From: JAXDLH01 sp034666705
Lineage (GTDB): Bacteria; Chloroflexota; UBA6077; SHYK01
DNA length: 8,196 bases
Direction of reading: 5' to 3'
Assembly (NCBI GenBank): GCA_034666705.1
Contig: JAXDLH010000043.1
Coordinates: 1-8,196 of the forward strand
Shown: positions 6,810-8,196 of the stretch, in pieces
Layout of the letters: each line of letters starts with the position of its first letter
How positions within the stretch are numbered: the stretch's first letter is position 1
Notes under the pieces: generated by a model
Told to the model about the DNA's origin: nothing
What the model saw: only the letters and a program-made list of their open reading frames with translations
Databases searched by the model: none
Program-made: the position numbers and the translations under genes

Positions 6810-6876
6810 GCGTCGACTCCCTTTGCATCGCTGATCTGCGTCGACCGTCTTTGCATCGCGTCGACCCCTTTGGGGC
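6810..6876. repeat. Three short degenerate repeats built on GCGTCGAC...CTTTG
   Basis: Copies begin at 6810, 6838 and 6858. The first two are 20 bases long and agree at 17 positions (GCGTCGAC, three variable bases, CTTTGCATC). The third is GCGTCGACCCCTTTGGGGC, containing a small CCCC-TTT-GGGG hairpin directly downstream of the leftward Gfo/Idh gene. Function unknown; the last hairpin is too weak to call a terminator. Confidence 0.45.
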
Positions 6877-6881
6877 GCGCG

Positions 6882-7982
6882 TTACGCGTCGAGCTTCACA
6901 GCCTGGCCGGTCTCGGAGGCGCGCTCGAGCGCCGCAAGCAGCTTGTGATTGCGCACGGCGTCGGCAAAGGTTGGCTCCGGGTTCGCGTTGCCGCGGATGC
7001 CTTCCGCGAAGCGGTGCATCATCTGCGCCACGTTGACCGGCGTGCCCTCGGGCGTATCAGTGGGGGCCGTGCGGAGCACCGCCGGGATCTCGATCTCCTG
7101 CACCTTCTCCTCGCCGCGCCGCATCCCCTGCAGCCGCACGCCGGTCGCCTGCACCTGGTTCGGGGCGCTCGCGATGATCGTGCCTTCCGTTCCGTACACC
7201 TCGATGCGGAACCCGGATCCCTGGTACGGCACCGACGCCACGTTGACCACCACCGCGCCCCCGCTCGCCAGCCGTCCCGTGAGCGCCACGTAGTCCGGCG
7301 CGGTCACCTGCTGGGTGCCGCCCCCCTGCAATGGCCATTCGGGGGCGAGCGTCTCGACGATCCCGGAGAGCTCTGCGATTGGCCCGACGCACCAGTTGAA
7401 GGCGTCGACCGAGTGACCAAACGCGATGGACTCGGTGTGAGCGCCGTTGGTGCGATTCGCACGCCAGACGCCGTCCGGCGTCCGTTCCTGAAGCAGGCCC
7501 GGGTTGAGTTGCATCATGACGGCCGAGAGCACGCGGCCGACATAGCCCTCGGCAATGAGGTTGTGCAGGTGGATGATGCTTGGCGCGCCGCGCGCCTGCA
7601 GCCCAACCATGGTGTGCACGCCGCGCTTGGCAGCCACGCTCGCCATCTCTTCGGCCTGGGCTACGGTCGCGGCGAGTGGCCACTCGCAGTACACGTGCTT
7701 GCCCGCCTCGAGGGCGGCGAGCACGATCTCGTGGTGGTACGGCACGCGGACGCAGACGTCGACGACGTCGATCCCCGGGTCGGCGACCATCTCGCGGAAG
7801 TTCCAGTAGGCGCGGGCCGCCTCGTACTTCTGCGCGGACGCCTCGGCCGACTCACGCTTGGTCGTGCAGACCGCGGCGAGATCGTACTCCGGGAGCGAGA
7901 GGATCGCAGGCATGTGCGTCCGCGATGCCCAGCCAACATTCGGGTTCGCGCCCACCACGCCGAGCCGCAACTGGTCAGCCAT
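6882..7982 (-). CDS. Gfo/Idh/MocA family protein with EWP in place of EKP, Gal80-like subgroup (gene 2)
   Basis: This 366-residue protein has an N-terminal Rossmann fold opening with RLGVVGANPNVGWASRTHMPAI (residues 6-27) and an alpha/beta C-terminal domain, as in Gfo/Idh/MocA proteins. The family's EKP motif is replaced by E100-W101-P102 in VYCEWPLA; the codon is clearly TGG, so the usual active-site lysine is missing. GANPxxGW together with EWPL is what I associate with bacterial relatives of the yeast sensor Gal80, so it may be an enzyme with altered chemistry or a ligand-sensing protein. The motif HTESIAFGHSVDAFNW (with His and Asp) retains part of the substrate pocket. I chose ATG at 7982, with AAGGAG (7991-7996) 8 nt upstream; the TTG at 7988 would be only 2 nt from it. 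The protein differs clearly from Gfo/Idh gene 1 and is not a recent duplicate. It converges on the Rieske gene across a 436-nt repeat-rich gap. Confidence 0.9.
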   Translation of the reverse strand: MADQLRLGVVGANPNVGWASRTHMPAILSLPEYDLAAVCTTKRESAEASAQKYEAARAYWNFREMVADPGIDVVDVCVRVPYHHEIVLAALEAGKHVYCEWPLAATVAQAEEMASVAAKRGVHTMVGLQARGAPSIIHLHNLIAEGYVGRVLSAVMMQLNPGLLQERTPDGVWRANRTNGAHTESIAFGHSVDAFNWCVGPIAELSGIVETLAPEWPLQGGGTQQVTAPDYVALTGRLASGGAVVVNVASVPYQGSGFRIEVYGTEGTIIASAPNQVQATGVRLQGMRRGEEKVQEIEIPAVLRTAPTDTPEGTPVNVAQMMHRFAEGIRGNANPEPTFADAVRNHKLLAALERASETGQAVKLDA

Positions 7983-8003
7983 GATCAATTCTCCTTCGCC
8001 GTT

Positions 8004-8072
8004 GTCATTCCGAGCGGGATGAGGAATTCACGTCCGGCAGAGCCACGGATCCTTCGCTTCGCTCAGGATGAC
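8004..8072. repeat. Imperfect inverted repeat related to the 6672-6745 palindrome
   Basis: The right arm at 8044-8072 (CACGGATCCTTCGCTTCGC, continuing CTCAGGATGAC) is a close variant of the right arm at 6717-6745. The left arm, from GTCATTCCGAGCG at 8004, pairs with it only partly. It sits just upstream of the ribosome site of Gfo/Idh gene 2, so it would lie in that gene's leader or promoter region. Confidence 0.65.
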
Positions 8073-8196
8073 GGACTGGTTGCACTCAGGATCCGTCCGG
8101 CAGACTGATCGCGCCCCGTTTGTTGGTCAATCTGTCGAAGCGAGGCAAGGTTCACGTCGCGACGCCGTCGCATCTGCGCCTGGCACTTCGTTCGTC
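8073..8196. other. Right-hand end without a recognisable gene; short direct repeats
   Basis: No frame with coding character or good ribosome site is visible. CGTCCGGCAGA at 8094-8104 repeats the same 11 bases at 8031-8041, bracketing the right arm of the palindrome. GAGGCAAGGTTC at 8142-8153 repeats 6658-6669. No convincing promoter for the leftward Gfo/Idh gene was found here. Confidence 0.4.

Noticed and set aside
6475..6876. CRISPR-like array
   Set aside because: Repeats are degenerate, adjacent or irregularly spaced, and there are no uniform unique spacers or cas genes.
6870..8108. Plus-strand open frame of 412 codons
   Set aside because: It is antisense to Gfo/Idh gene 2 and runs through the palindromic repeat at 8004-8072, as expected of a chance frame.

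Overview
This GC-rich window carries a compact catabolic gene neighbourhood. There are six protein genes: a Rieske ring-hydroxylating oxygenase cut by the left edge, a Gfo/Idh/MocA dehydrogenase, a family 5 solute-binding lipoprotein, an amidohydrolase-2 family protein, a complete Rieske oxygenase of the phthalate 4,5-dioxygenase type, and a second, different Gfo/Idh/MocA protein. No tRNA, rRNA, CRISPR array, transposase or phage gene is visible. The organism cannot be named from the sequence. High GC, frequent GTG starts, and scattered palindromic repeats of the 'CCTTCG...CTCAGG' and 'GTCATCCTGAG...' kind are what I would expect of a soil or aquatic Chloroflexota bacterium; that is an inference from general familiarity.

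Layout: positions 1-438 (+) hold the end of Rieske gene A. A perfect 19-bp hairpin at 454-495 separates it from a leftward unit, 3638 down to 566, made of the lipoprotein gene followed by Gfo/Idh gene 1. Positions 3639-3882 form a divergent control region. It has a candidate leftward promoter, a candidate rightward promoter, a small palindrome between their -35 boxes, and a leader of about 100 nt with two hairpins and a repeat element. The rightward unit, 3883-6445, is amidohydrolase then Rieske gene B, 46 nt apart. Positions 6446-6881 hold no gene but are packed with tandem and inverted repeats. Gfo/Idh gene 2 (7982 to 6882, leftward) faces Rieske gene B. The last 214 bases hold repeats and no recognisable gene.

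Taken together, the lipoprotein could deliver a substrate to a permease encoded elsewhere. A Rieske oxygenase could dihydroxylate or demethylate an aromatic or cyclic acid, a Gfo/Idh enzyme could oxidise the dihydrodiol or a sugar-like intermediate, and the amidohydrolase could hydrolyse or decarboxylate a product. This resembles the phthalate (pht) logic of a Rieske oxygenase plus a Gfo/Idh-type dihydrodiol dehydrogenase, but the real substrate cannot be read from the sequence. Neither a reductase for the oxygenases nor transporter permeases lie in the window.
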